Notes under the pieces: generated by a model | Databases searched by the model: none | The model's input: the letters and a program-made list of their open reading frames with translations, nothing else | Told to the model about the DNA's origin: nothing | Part shown: positions 44,801 through 52,493 of the stretch, one piece after another | Numbering within the stretch: position 1 is the stretch's first letter | How the letters are laid out: every line of letters begins with the position of its first letter | Translations under genes and position numbers: made by a program | NCBI GenBank assembly: GCA_013822735.1 | Contig: PNKZ01000010.1 | Coordinates: forward strand, 124,001-188,000 | Direction: 5' to 3' | DNA: 64,000 nucleotides | DNA from: Pirellula sp. | GTDB lineage: Bacteria > Planctomycetota > Planctomycetia > Pirellulales > PNKZ01

Positions 44801-46462
44801 ATCGTGCATGGCGACGGCCGGCCCACGATCGAACTGGTGAAACACAACGAGGGTCGCCTTACGCTGAATGCTCGACTCGGCGGTGTTGCATTGGAGTTGA
44901 AGCCCGATGTGAAATCGATTCGATTGGTAGTCGATTATCGCGTGAATCTTCCGGTCGATACGTTCCCCGTCGATATCCCCGTCGCGCCTAGCCCGCCGGC
45001 GGTAAAGATCGACGTCGTTCCCGGCTATGAAGCGGTGCAATTGCCGCTCGGCATCGCCGAAATGCCGACGGGTCTCGCCTGGCGCCCAGACGGCTCGCTC
45101 GTGCTCACGTCGCTCAAGGGGCGCATCATCGCGGCCCGCGACACCAACGGCGACGGACTCGAAGATCAACTTCAGACAGTGAGCGACGACCTCGCCGCGC
45201 CGTACGGCATTGCCGTCGCCGACGAAGACGGCAAAGAAGTTCTCGACGTCATTAACAAGTATGCCCTGCTCCGCCTCTTCGACGACGACGGTGACGGCTA
45301 CTACGAGCGCAATGTCGTCGCGGCGAGCGGTTGGGGACACACCGAAGACTATCACGATTGGGCCGTCGGCCTGCCACGCATTCCGAGCGACAAACTCGGC
45401 TCGGCGAAGCTCGGCTATTACGTAGGCCTGCCCTGCCAACAAGACGATCGCGTGCCGGCCAAAGCGGCCTTGCGCGGCCAAGGTCTCCGGCTTCTCGCCC
45501 GCACTCCGACGAAAGACGATCCTCGCCGTTTCACGGTCGAACCGTTCTGCGGCGGCTTGCGATTTCCGATGGGCCTGGCCGTTAACAAGGCCGGCGACCT
45601 CTTCGCGAGCGACAACCAAGGGAACTACAACCCGTTCAACGAAATCAACCATCTCGTCGACGGCCGGCGGTACGGCTTCATCAACAAGCTCGAAGCCGAG
45701 CCCGGCTTCTCACCTCCGGTGGAATCCCCCGCCGTCGAACTGCCGCATCCCTGGACCCGCAGCGTCAACGGCATTTGCTTTCTCGACACGCCGGAAAAAG
45801 TGCGCGCCGAGCGCAAGGCCGCCGGCAAGAGCGAAGAATTGTTCGGCCCCTTTGAAGGGCACATGCTCGGCTGTGAGTTTAATTACCGCTCGCTCTTCCG
45901 CATGGCCTTAGAAGACATTGACGGCGTCTATCAAGGCTCCGCGTTTCCGCTGAACGAGTTCCCGGCGGCAGGCCAGGCAACGTTCGAAGGCCCGACGGTC
46001 TGCGAAGTCGCGCCCGACGGCGACCTCTACATCGGCAACCTCCAGGACAGCGGCTGGGGAGGCGGTCGCAACACCGGTTCGCTCGTTCGAATGCGTCCGA
46101 GCGGCGAACTGCCGGCCGGCATGGCTGAGATTCGCGCCGAGCACGACGGGTTCACGATCGACTTTACGCAGCCTGTGAACCGTGAAGCGGCAGCCGATCG
46201 CAGCGTCTACACCGTCGAAATGTTCCGCCGTATCTCCACCCCGCAATACGGCGGCAACGACGTTGATCGACAAGGCGTGAAAGTTTTGCAGGCCCGCGTT
46301 GCCGACGACGGCCGAAGCGTGCGGCTTACCGTCGACAAAATGAAGCCGGGCTTCGTCTACGAATTCCATCTAGCGAATCTCGCCCCGAAATCGGCGTCGG
46401 GCGAAGCAAAATTCTTCCCTGCCGAAGGCTTCTACACGCTGAAACGGCTTGTGCGTAAGTAA
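41816..46462 (+). CDS. PA14-like, pentaheme cytochrome, propeller giant
   Basis: A 1548-residue exported protein from the ATG at 41816 (a TTG 12 bp earlier is possible). Residues about 20-170 form a PA14-like carbohydrate-binding domain (GLLFTQATGDYRFHVYAGGGRVELRLKG). Five heme sites follow: CSACH, CLACH, CTACH, CTACH and CTSCH. From about residue 1070 the sequence becomes a propeller of the membrane-bound-dehydrogenase type (LPLGIAEMPTGLAWRPDGSLVL, DDDGDGYYERNVVAASGWG). Three short genomic repeats are translated within the linkers: at 42515, 43080 and 43131. Likely role: substrate-binding electron-transfer complex of the periplasm with the preceding giant. Confidence 0.85.
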   Translation: MPFVSLRGSRLPLIAVVLLHSAAVFAVDEEDEDEPKVSPGLVASFSSRDLAEPAAVRVDTEVQFVWGPQRPDLRVSSGPFVARWQGLLFTQATGDYRFHVYAGGGRVELRLKGQALLAVEAKEPAWHVTEPLRLGYAHSPLVLTFHKTGEDAVLKLDWSGPQFAVEPIPDRHLFHDPKQTPSAAFEEGRSLVRMLRCSACHTIPTERDHLPAPALTHLRGNLHPEWIVEHLVSLPSPLAGEGPGVRGEPTHSNAITLTRRMPHFAVTKEDAEAIAAYLLDASRSSPEVKLPKVQVDEPKKATAPAVTLDPRAAEEAKRVKAKSKARQDASVREGELLARSVGCLACHTIGTLGTASLFSGGDLTEIARKRPAEFFLRWLDNPAALNAQHRMPVFKLAKLERDDLTAYLSTLKGTADSTTTHQPRRASEGTSAVATSKDAPSPVSASPSHPLPQGARGEKKQETKADKSLVNRGRKLFTSQSCTACHRGPVELPPVDAAPALTAAHIAKLGDKLASACLGEPHAGKPRPGYRLDEARRNAIVAYLRAAVAPEKKESLVLDGRFVLQERNCTACHARGLGQGLAGEAPRITAAEPELLAVQPALLPPSLNGVGDKLTEAALDDALLLKRDPLRPWLRVRMPKFPLAGEELSALKGHLVDHDRIPDLPPPAEAATAGDDETAQRLAARRLVTADGFGCTSCHKIGSSEPVGITNIAAHGTDLTLLGDRIRKPWFDRWVRNPSRIIPRMEMPAIQLPVKGVMHDDVNLQLASVWKVLNEPGFTPPLPNPVRIVRSRNVPGLKERANILTDVFVVDGKTYDSAIVIGLPNRHNVLFDLETNRLVAWWTGDTALQRTKGKSWYWEAGGAMVFAANPASDQKQDIPESVGTGRFSELLLGRGKDRWFAPNPTGQNIAVLDSFESRTNGAAFSYRMNDASISQEFETLPPDERGQGFRRTVEIDAENLPEDMRRQLDGDVLAIALRLIPYYEPSLVADHHKFEIVHGDGRPTIELVKHNEGRLTLNARLGGVALELKPDVKSIRLVVDYRVNLPVDTFPVDIPVAPSPPAVKIDVVPGYEAVQLPLGIAEMPTGLAWRPDGSLVLTSLKGRIIAARDTNGDGLEDQLQTVSDDLAAPYGIAVADEDGKEVLDVINKYALLRLFDDDGDGYYERNVVAASGWGHTEDYHDWAVGLPRIPSDKLGSAKLGYYVGLPCQQDDRVPAKAALRGQGLRLLARTPTKDDPRRFTVEPFCGGLRFPMGLAVNKAGDLFASDNQGNYNPFNEINHLVDGRRYGFINKLEAEPGFSPPVESPAVELPHPWTRSVNGICFLDTPEKVRAERKAAGKSEELFGPFEGHMLGCEFNYRSLFRMALEDIDGVYQGSAFPLNEFPAAGQATFEGPTVCEVAPDGDLYIGNLQDSGWGGGRNTGSLVRMRPSGELPAGMAEIRAEHDGFTIDFTQPVNREAAADRSVYTVEMFRRISTPQYGGNDVDRQGVKVLQARVADDGRSVRLTVDKMKPGFVYEFHLANLAPKSASGEAKFFPAEGFYTLKRLVRK
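42515..42557. repeat. CTCCCCTCGCCCC repeat, in-frame copy 1
   Basis: Begins CTCCCCTCGCCCCTTGCGGG and ends GGGGGTGAGGGGTG. Translated as LPSPLAGEGPGVRGE between the first and second heme domains. The same element, inverted and longer, occurs at 43131-43188. Confidence 0.8.
43080..43103. repeat. AGCCCCGACGCGCAAGCGAGG repeat, in-frame copy
   Basis: A 24-base element, complement TCCCCTCGCTTGCGCGTCGG..., translated as part of QPRRASEGT between the second and third heme domains. An inverted copy with one change lies in the intergenic region at 62014-62037. Confidence 0.75.
43131..43188. repeat. CTCCCCTCGCCCC repeat, inverted in-frame copy 2
   Basis: Reads CCCCTCACCCGTCTCGGCTT and ends CGCAAGGGGCGAGGGGAG, the complement of copy 1 with an added CTCGGCTTCGCCGAG hairpin. 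Translated as PSPVSASPSHPLPQGARGE, followed by a third heme domain. Confidence 0.8.
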
Positions 46463-46496
46463 ATCTCGACTGCCACGCTGCTCCGACCTCTTTTCA

Positions 46497-46621
46497 GCAA
46501 GGGAGATATGGAGATGATGGGAGATACGGGAGATTAGAGAATTGAATGAACGGCTTCAGGCCCTTCCGTCTTTCTCACTTCTTATCTCCAATATCTCCTC
46601 CTATCCCCACATCTCCCTTTC
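46497..46621. repeat. Gene-less inverted GGGAGAT element
   Basis: Left arm starts GCAAGGGAGATATGGAGATG at 46497; right arm read on the minus strand from 46621 starts GAAAGGGAGATGTGGGGATAGG. Arms are inverted about a 40-50-bp centre. Right arm and the left arm at 35245 share GGGAGATGTGGGGATAGG and a later GAAAG...CGG end. Total 125 bp, lying between the pentaheme gene and the RlmM-like gene. Confidence 0.75.
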
Positions 46622-46646
46622 TTCCTCTCCGAAACGCTAGACGCCA

Positions 46647-47888
46647 ATGCCCGACCAGCCGCAGTTCTTGTTCATGACGTGTCAGGTCGGCGCTGAGCCG
46701 ACGCTCAAGCTGGAGATGGCTCGGTTCCGTCCGAATTTTCGCTTCGCCTATTCGCGGCCCGGTTTTCTCACGTTCAAGCTCCCCGAGAAGCATCACCTCG
46801 CGGAGGATTTCGAGCTCCACTCGGTCTTTGCCCGCGCCTACGGCTTCTCCCTCGGCAAGGTCGCGGTCGACGAGGATCCGGCCGCGGCAGTGGCCGAGGT
46901 GTGGCACTTGGCCGGCGAACGACCATTCAAGGAGCTTCACGTTTGGCCCCGCGATCGCCTCGCGCCGGGCGAGCGAGGTTACGAAGTCGGGCAGACCGAC
47001 GAGGCCCGCGCGGTGGAGATCATGCTGCGGGCGGCCGCCCCATCGAAATTCGCTTCGCTCAAGACCAAGCGACTTACACAACCGGGCGACCTCGTGCTCG
47101 ACGTGGTCGTGATCGACCCGAAGCTCTGGTGGGTCGGGTACCATCGGGCCGGCAGTCCCGCATCGCGCCGCGCCGGGGGACTTTACGACGATATCGAACT
47201 TCCCTACGAGGCGGTCTCCCGCGCCTACCTGAAGATGGAAGAAGCGCTCCGCTGGTCGAAGTTGCCGGTGCGCAAAGGAGATGAAGCGGCCGAGATCGGT
47301 TGCGCGCCCGGCGGATCGTGCCAAGCATTGCTGAAGCGCGGCCTGCTCGTGACCGGAATCGATCCGGCCGAAATGCATCCGGCGGTGCTCGACCATCCGA
47401 ACTTTCGCCACCTGCAGATGCGCGGCGGCGACGTGAAAAAGCGAGAGTTCCGCGATGTTCGCTGGCTGATGACCGACATGAACGTGACGCCGACCTACAC
47501 GCTGGACACGGTCGAGGGAATCGTCACGCATCGCGAAGTGAATATCGAAGGGCTGCTGCTGACGCTCAAGCTCCTTTCTTGGGACTATGCCGAGAATATT
47601 CCGGAGTTCGTCGCGCGCGTGCAAAGCTGGGGCTTCGGCCATGTGCAATGCACGCAGCTGCAACACAATCGACGGGAATTCTGCTTGGCCGCCGTGCGCG
47701 GCGACGGCGTGCCGACGGTTGCACCGTTGCAAGAGCGGGCCGAAGAGAAACTGAAGCGGCTCGTGAAACGGAAGACCGCGCCGAAGCCGACGGCCGGTGA
47801 GAAGGGCGGCAAAGCGAAGAAGCAGACGGCGGGCGTAAAGCCCGCCGCTCGCCCGAAGCGGAATGTGCGCAAGCCGCGGAGCGAATGA
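46647..47888 (+). CDS. RlmM-like SAM-dependent RNA methyltransferase
   Basis: A 413-residue protein of the FtsJ/RlmM type. The SAM motif is EIGCAPGGS (about residues 206-214), and a K-D-K-E tetrad for 2'-O-methylation is visible: Lys186 (SRAYLK), Asp267 (WLMTDM), Lys298 (LLLTLK) and Glu334 (HNRREF). The N-terminal 170 residues resemble the THUMP-like/RlmM extension. The C terminus is a Lys/Arg-rich tail that can bind RNA. The likely reaction is 2'-O-methylation of 23S rRNA C2498 by analogy to E. coli RlmM, though the target is inference. Convergent with fliG with 9 bp between. Confidence 0.82.
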   Translation: MPDQPQFLFMTCQVGAEPTLKLEMARFRPNFRFAYSRPGFLTFKLPEKHHLAEDFELHSVFARAYGFSLGKVAVDEDPAAAVAEVWHLAGERPFKELHVWPRDRLAPGERGYEVGQTDEARAVEIMLRAAAPSKFASLKTKRLTQPGDLVLDVVVIDPKLWWVGYHRAGSPASRRAGGLYDDIELPYEAVSRAYLKMEEALRWSKLPVRKGDEAAEIGCAPGGSCQALLKRGLLVTGIDPAEMHPAVLDHPNFRHLQMRGGDVKKREFRDVRWLMTDMNVTPTYTLDTVEGIVTHREVNIEGLLLTLKLLSWDYAENIPEFVARVQSWGFGHVQCTQLQHNRREFCLAAVRGDGVPTVAPLQERAEEKLKRLVKRKTAPKPTAGEKGGKAKKQTAGVKPAARPKRNVRKPRSE

Positions 47889-47897
47889 AACGGTCGA

Positions 47898-48893
47898 CTA
47901 AACCATTTCTTCCACTTCTTCGCCGGCGCTGACCGTGATCTCGCCGCCGTCTTCCAACCTGCGTACGATATCGACGACCTGCTGCTGCATCTGCTCGACG
48001 GCCGAGCGTTTGACCGGGCCGAGGTAATCCATTTCTTCCTTGAGCATTTCCGCGGCTCGGGTCGACATATTGCCGAGCACCTTTTGGCGTAGCTCGTCGC
48101 TCGCGGTTTTGAGGGCCAGGGCCCACTGCGAATTCTCGACGTTCTTGAGCACCGTCTGGATGTCCTTGACGGCGAACTTGGCGATGTCTTCAAACACGAA
48201 CATCCGCCGGCGAATTTCTTCGACGAGATCGGGATCTTCTTGAGCCAAGTTTTCGAGCAGGGCGCGCTCCGTCGCGCGATCGGCGACGTTGAGAATCTCG
48301 GCGACCGACTCGACGCCGCCGGCCGTTTCGAACGATTGACTGGTGATGCTCGACATCCGATGTTCGAGTCCCTTTTCCACTTCCTGAATGATTTCGGGAC
48401 TCGTTTGACCCATGCGCGCTATGCGGCGTACGACCGCCAGTTGACGATCGCTGGGCAAACCGGCGATCACCTGCGCCGACTTCTGCGGGGCTAAGTGCGA
48501 GAGGATCAACGCGATCGTCTGCGGATGCTCGTCCATGATGAACGTGAGCAGGTGCGTGGCGTCGATCTTCTGTAAGAAGGCGAACGGCAACGCTTCGATC
48601 TGCTGACGCACGTTCTCGAGCGTGCTGTTGGCGTTCTTGCCGAGCGCCTTTTCGACGAGACTTTTCGCCAGGTCGAGGCCGCCGGTGCTGCTGCCGTAGG
48701 AATTGGGATTCACGTCGGCGAACTCGCGAATCATGTTCGCTTGTTCTTCGCCGGCAATGTGGCCCAGCCGGGCGATCTCAATCGAAACGAGCTCCACCTG
48801 TTTGGGATGGAGCTTCGAGAGGAGATGGGCAGCTTCTTCTTCGGGCAGGCTGGCCAACAGTACGGCGGCCTTGCGAATTTCTGCGGTTGCCAC
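47898..48893 (-). CDS. fliG: Flagellar motor switch protein
   Basis: A 331-residue cytoplasmic protein of the rotor, connecting torque generation to the MS ring. The three FliG domains are present: N-terminal FliG_N (RKAAVLLASLPEEEAAHLLSKLHPKQV), the middle with the EHPQTIALILSHLAP signature, and the C-terminal domain with charged residues (DELRQKVLGNMSTRAAEMLKEEM). Length is normal. No other flagellar structural gene is in the window; the next same-strand gene is cheX 226 bp upstream, so this is not a full motility operon. The FliG-like C terminus has an acidic tail (SAGEEVEEMV). Confidence 0.95.
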   Translation of the reverse strand: MATAEIRKAAVLLASLPEEEAAHLLSKLHPKQVELVSIEIARLGHIAGEEQANMIREFADVNPNSYGSSTGGLDLAKSLVEKALGKNANSTLENVRQQIEALPFAFLQKIDATHLLTFIMDEHPQTIALILSHLAPQKSAQVIAGLPSDRQLAVVRRIARMGQTSPEIIQEVEKGLEHRMSSITSQSFETAGGVESVAEILNVADRATERALLENLAQEDPDLVEEIRRRMFVFEDIAKFAVKDIQTVLKNVENSQWALALKTASDELRQKVLGNMSTRAAEMLKEEMDYLGPVKRSAVEQMQQQVVDIVRRLEDGGEITVSAGEEVEEMV

Positions 48894-49119
48894 GGCGACT
48901 CGCTCCCTGAGTTTTCCCGACTACCCGACGCCGGCAGCTGCGCAACTTTCGGCGCAACTCTTATCCACGGCTCCCAGCCGTTGCGACCGTTAAAGTCACC
49001 GTCGTCTCGCGCATGATCGGACGCCGGACCGGCGCAGCATGAATAAATCGCCGCAGAATTGCGGAGACGTGTCGCCGGCATTGCCGCCGGCAGCGACGGC
49101 AACCTGACAAATCGACTTC

Positions 49120-49596
49120 TTAGACCAGCACCGCAGCCGGAACTTCCGAAAGCCCGACCTCGACCGTGAGCGGTCCCCAATCGGAATCGAACGGAATGAC
49201 GATCGGCGTGACGTTCGACGGGAAGCGAACTTCGTGACCGAGTCCGGTGATGACGTTCGGCAGACTGATGGAAAGCTGCAAGTGTTCGAGTTGTGCCTTA
49301 GCACCCCCGGCGACCATATTCGTGAGTTCGCCGACGGCGTCGATGACGTCGCTGTTGATCTCCGTCATTTCCGTAAGCAACATCGTCCCTGCGGCCTGCA
49401 GCGCCACATTGCTCGAGAAGCTGAGGACCACGGTTCCGACGGCGCTACCCGAGAGGCCGATCACGCCGCTGATATCGTATTGCGGTTTCGTGTTCGCTTT
49501 GAGCGCCGGCACACCGCGACGAATTTCACAGCCCAACACTGTTTGAAAGGCGTTCACGGCGGAGGTGATGAACGGATTAATGTATTCGGCCTTCAT
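49120..49596 (-). CDS. cheX: CheX-like chemotaxis phosphatase
   Basis: A 158-residue protein with a CheC/CheX fold. The catalytic ExxN motif is GELTNMVAGG (Glu about 89, Asn about 92), which dephosphorylates CheY-P. The ATG at 49596 begins MKAEYINPFITSAVNAFQTVLGCE, the typical helix start of the family. It is divergent from the PilZ gene and near fliG, so motility regulation is likely. CheC-type duplicate motif is absent, which favours CheX. Confidence 0.88.
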   Translation of the reverse strand: MKAEYINPFITSAVNAFQTVLGCEIRRGVPALKANTKPQYDISGVIGLSGSAVGTVVLSFSSNVALQAAGTMLLTEMTEINSDVIDAVGELTNMVAGGAKAQLEHLQLSISLPNVITGLGHEVRFPSNVTPIVIPFDSDWGPLTVEVGLSEVPAAVLV

Positions 49597-49979
49597 GCAA
49601 TCCTCTCGGCTACCGCGATTCGTTCGTAAGATGGACCAACGCATTCGTCGCAGCGCAGGCATCCGATCGCGATCCGATCAGTCGGCGCAGAGTCGACCGC
49701 AAACCTACATCACGGTCAGTGAGCGTCAAAAGCTCATGCAGCAATCCACAGCGTACGGCTTGCCGCAGCCGTGCGGCGAACGATCGATCGCGACGATGGT
49801 AGCGGTCGTACGGCACGACGTAAGCGAGCGTTGCAAAATCTCCCCGAGAATCTACGAGACTTTTAAGAATTTCGGGCGTGCGCCTCAGTGAAAGCTAGAG
49901 TTGACGCGGACGATGCCATGTCACGCTCCGACGGAGGGTTCCGGGCACTCGTCGCAACTTCCCTTTCAGGTTCACTTCC
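49597..49979. other. Divergent promoter region of cheX and the PilZ gene
   Basis: 383 bp without a supported gene; a short ORF across it (49565-49891) has no family features. It should hold divergent promoters. The AT-richer part lies at about 49840-49880. No operator could be recognised. Confidence 0.5.
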
Positions 49980-51050
49980 ATGTTCTCCGAACGTCGCAAA
50001 AACTTTCGTTCGCCGGTCGTCGGCACGCGTGAAGCGAAGATTATCTTCGGCAAAACGCATTTGGCGGTGCGTCTCATTGACGAATCTGCCGGCGGTCTGA
50101 AGGTCACTTCCGAGGCGATGCCCGCATTCACGGAAGGCGCGCACGTGGAGTTGGAGACCGACGACGGCGACCTGTATCGCATGGAAGTCATTCATATCGA
50201 ACAACGGGGCCTCGTCGCCCAAATTGGTCTGCGCCGTCTGCAAATCTTGACGCACCACGGCAAGAACGTCGATGCCTCGCCGAAGCGGGAACCTCGCAAA
50301 GGTCTGCGCGTCGCGCTGTTCGTCGGCATCGGCTTGCTCGTCGGCATGGGAGCACAAGCAGAACCGATTCGGCGGCAACTGGTAAAAGTGCCGGGCTTCT
50401 CCAAGGTTTTCAGCGTACCGGACGAAAAGGGAGGCCCCGTCGGCCCGAAGATCAGCGCCGGCCTGCGAGATCGCCTTCGCCACAGTTTCGACATCGACTT
50501 GTTCAGCGAGCCGGAAATGTCGGTGCTGCTGCGATTGCGCCCGGAACAGCAGAGTAAGATCACCAGCGTGATCCAAGCGAAGAACGCGGTTTTGAAGCCG
50601 AGCGTGCCGAAGTCGCAACAAGCGGCCATTCTCTATATCACGCAAATGGCGATGCTCGGCGTGCTCGACACCGAACAAAAATATCGTCTCGAGTCGTTGA
50701 TGGAACACACCATCGGAGCGACGGACTTGCTGCAAAAGCTCGTCATGCAATATTGGCCGACGGCCGATGCCGAGGAGCTTTATCGCCGCCTGGGCGCGCC
50801 GGCCCTGGCGCTGCCGCAAATGGCCGAACATCTCAAGATGGACGAGAAGCAACTACGAGCCATTCGCACGATTATCGACGAAGCGCTCGACAAGTCCGAG
50901 CACCTCTATCGCCAAGGGAAGTCGGAAAACGCCGACAACCAACTGCTGATCGAAGCGTTCGGCTATCTCGACGACGCACAGCAAAAGTGTTTGGCCGTGC
51001 TCAATCCCGACCAACGCGCGATCGTCGAAAACCTGAGCGAGAAGAAGTAA
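49980..51050 (+). CDS. PilZ-domain-like membrane protein
   Basis: A 356-residue protein. The first 95 residues are a PilZ-like domain (MFSERRKNFRSPVVGTREAKIIFG ... RLIDESAGGLKVTSEA ... GAHVELETDDG), which in canonical members binds cyclic di-GMP via RxxxR and D/NxSxxG; RRKNFR and DESAGG fit that pattern. One hydrophobic segment follows (LRVALFVGIGLLVGMGAQA, about 108-126), then a helical domain of about 220 residues (MSVLLRLRPEQQSKITSVIQ ...). A role in c-di-GMP control of motility or surface behaviour is inference from the neighbours fliG and cheX. Confidence 0.78.
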   Translation: MFSERRKNFRSPVVGTREAKIIFGKTHLAVRLIDESAGGLKVTSEAMPAFTEGAHVELETDDGDLYRMEVIHIEQRGLVAQIGLRRLQILTHHGKNVDASPKREPRKGLRVALFVGIGLLVGMGAQAEPIRRQLVKVPGFSKVFSVPDEKGGPVGPKISAGLRDRLRHSFDIDLFSEPEMSVLLRLRPEQQSKITSVIQAKNAVLKPSVPKSQQAAILYITQMAMLGVLDTEQKYRLESLMEHTIGATDLLQKLVMQYWPTADAEELYRRLGAPALALPQMAEHLKMDEKQLRAIRTIIDEALDKSEHLYRQGKSENADNQLLIEAFGYLDDAQQKCLAVLNPDQRAIVENLSEKK

Positions 51051-51071
51051 GCGAAGGCCTGACCCGAGGCG

Positions 51072-51563
51072 TTAGAGCACCCGTTCGTAGACGCCTTCTT
51101 GTCCTTCGCACTCGTCGACAATGACGCGCAGCCGCCGGGGTCGATAGCCCGACAACTCGGCAAGACGCTCGAGCAACGTGTCGGCAATGTGCTTCGCGAG
51201 CAGCTCCGCCGTGGTTTGCACGAGCGGCAGCAGCACGCAATCTTGCCTGGGAAAGACCCACCGGCGTTCTTCGAAGCGGACCACGACCTCGCGTTCGTCC
51301 GCCTCGACGCGAATCTGCGGATGTCGCGTCGGCAACAGCATGTGATGGTCGAGCTCCAGCACGATCTTCTTCAACGTATCGCGCAACGCGATAAAGTCGA
51401 CGACGTATTCATTCTCATCCAACGGGCCGAACACCTCGACGGCGGTTCGATAGTTGTGGCCGTGCAAACGTTCACAGATATTGCCGGCGAACGTGATGAA
51501 GTGGGCCGCCGAAAAGACGAGTTCCGTCTTCCGCAGCCGAACCGAATACGACTCTTGCGACAT
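51072..51563 (-). CDS. 6-pyruvoyltetrahydropterin synthase / QueD family protein
   Basis: A 163-residue enzyme. Zinc ligands are His21 (FSAAHF), His34 and His36 (ERLHGHNY), and the catalytic Cys30 stands as CxxLHGH. LDHHMLLP and TTAELLA carry the usual His/Asp and Glu residues, and VDECEG closes the active site. QueD makes 6-carboxytetrahydropterin for queuosine; related members are found near H4MPT synthesis genes. It is 36 bp behind a CitG-like gene, also known from such clusters, so a role in pterin cofactor synthesis is plausible. No queC/queE is near. Confidence 0.87.
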   Translation of the reverse strand: MSQESYSVRLRKTELVFSAAHFITFAGNICERLHGHNYRTAVEVFGPLDENEYVVDFIALRDTLKKIVLELDHHMLLPTRHPQIRVEADEREVVVRFEERRWVFPRQDCVLLPLVQTTAELLAKHIADTLLERLAELSGYRPRRLRVIVDECEGQEGVYERVL

Positions 51564-51599
51564 GATTGACCGCTCCTGCGATTGCCTAACCCGGCACCA

Positions 51600-52493
51600 T
51601 TATAGCCGAATCGGCCGTGGAACTCGGTCGGCCAAGAGCAAGACAAACAATGCGGCTGCGAGCAAATCAGCCGTCGTACCGGGATTGCGACGATGGCCGT
51701 CGCTGCGAAGCCAGAAATCGAAATCGGCCAACGCTTCGTGAAAGGTTTCCTCGCCGAGTTCGGCGGCCTGGAGAACTTGCTCGGCCCCTTCGGCGACTTG
51801 CTGCGCCATGTCGGCGCCGCACTTCCGGGCGATGAGCGTGTCGGGGAGTTGCCGTAGTACGTGAAGTTGCGTGCGGATGACGGCATCCGATAGGCCGCGA
51901 CCGGCGGCCAGCTCTTGTTCCAAACGCGGCACAATAAAGTCGAACAAGTCGGTAAAGCCGTTCGCATACTGGCGGGCGACCGCGTCGCGATCGGCGGCCA
52001 ATCGCATGGCGTACAGCAGGTCGGCCGGCGGAGCTTCCGCGACATCGGCCTCGGCAACGCGTCCCATCCCGCCGGGATTCGCCAGAGCAATCGCGGCGTA
52101 GACCTGCGCGGCATCTTCAGCATTCAAACCCGCCAGAGTGTTGCGAAGCCCTTGGCGCAACGCATCGGGCGAACGTCCGACGGCGGACGCAGCTGCGAGA
52201 GGTGCGAAGAGCAGCACGATCCCCAAGTTGACGTTGGTCGCCGCAAATTGTCGCGTCGCGGTCACGGCGTCATACACCGTTTGCCCGATGGGCGTGCCTG
52301 CGGCGGCCCGTTGAATGGCGGGTCCGACGGCGACGGCGGCCGTGGCGAAATCGGCGAAGGTGAGGTCGGCGAAATCTGCACCCCGATGCACGTTGCCCGG
52401 CTTCGGCACAATCACTTCGAGCAAGCAAGCGAGCGTCGCGCATTGGCCGACGTTGAGCGGCGAGCTTCCATCGAGAGCCATGGCAGTACTCAC
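51600..52493 (-). CDS. CitG-type triphosphoribosyl-dephospho-CoA synthase-like protein
   Basis: A 297-residue cytoplasmic protein. Family motifs are PKPGNVHRGADF (about 30-41), NVNLGIVLLFAPL (about 89), PGGMGR (about 143) and DGHRRNPGTTADLLAAALFV (about 260-279). CitG/MdcB members transfer a ribosyl unit from ATP to dephospho-CoA. In H4MPT-containing methylotrophs homologues are found within the C1-cofactor gene clusters, with unknown function. Here it lies between oleB-like and PTPS genes in a coupled operon: its start overlaps the stop of the upstream gene by 4 bp. No citrate or malonate lyase genes are near, so a cofactor role other than citrate lyase is favoured. Confidence 0.8.
   Translation of the reverse strand: MSTAMALDGSSPLNVGQCATLACLLEVIVPKPGNVHRGADFADLTFADFATAAVAVGPAIQRAAAGTPIGQTVYDAVTATRQFAATNVNLGIVLLFAPLAAASAVGRSPDALRQGLRNTLAGLNAEDAAQVYAAIALANPGGMGRVAEADVAEAPPADLLYAMRLAADRDAVARQYANGFTDLFDFIVPRLEQELAAGRGLSDAVIRTQLHVLRQLPDTLIARKCGADMAQQVAEGAEQVLQAAELGEETFHEALADFDFWLRSDGHRRNPGTTADLLAAALFVLLLADRVPRPIRL

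Noticed and set aside
49565-49891. 108-residue ORF in the cheX/PilZ gap
   Set aside because: Overlaps the cheX start, no motif, and the region is better explained as divergent promoters.
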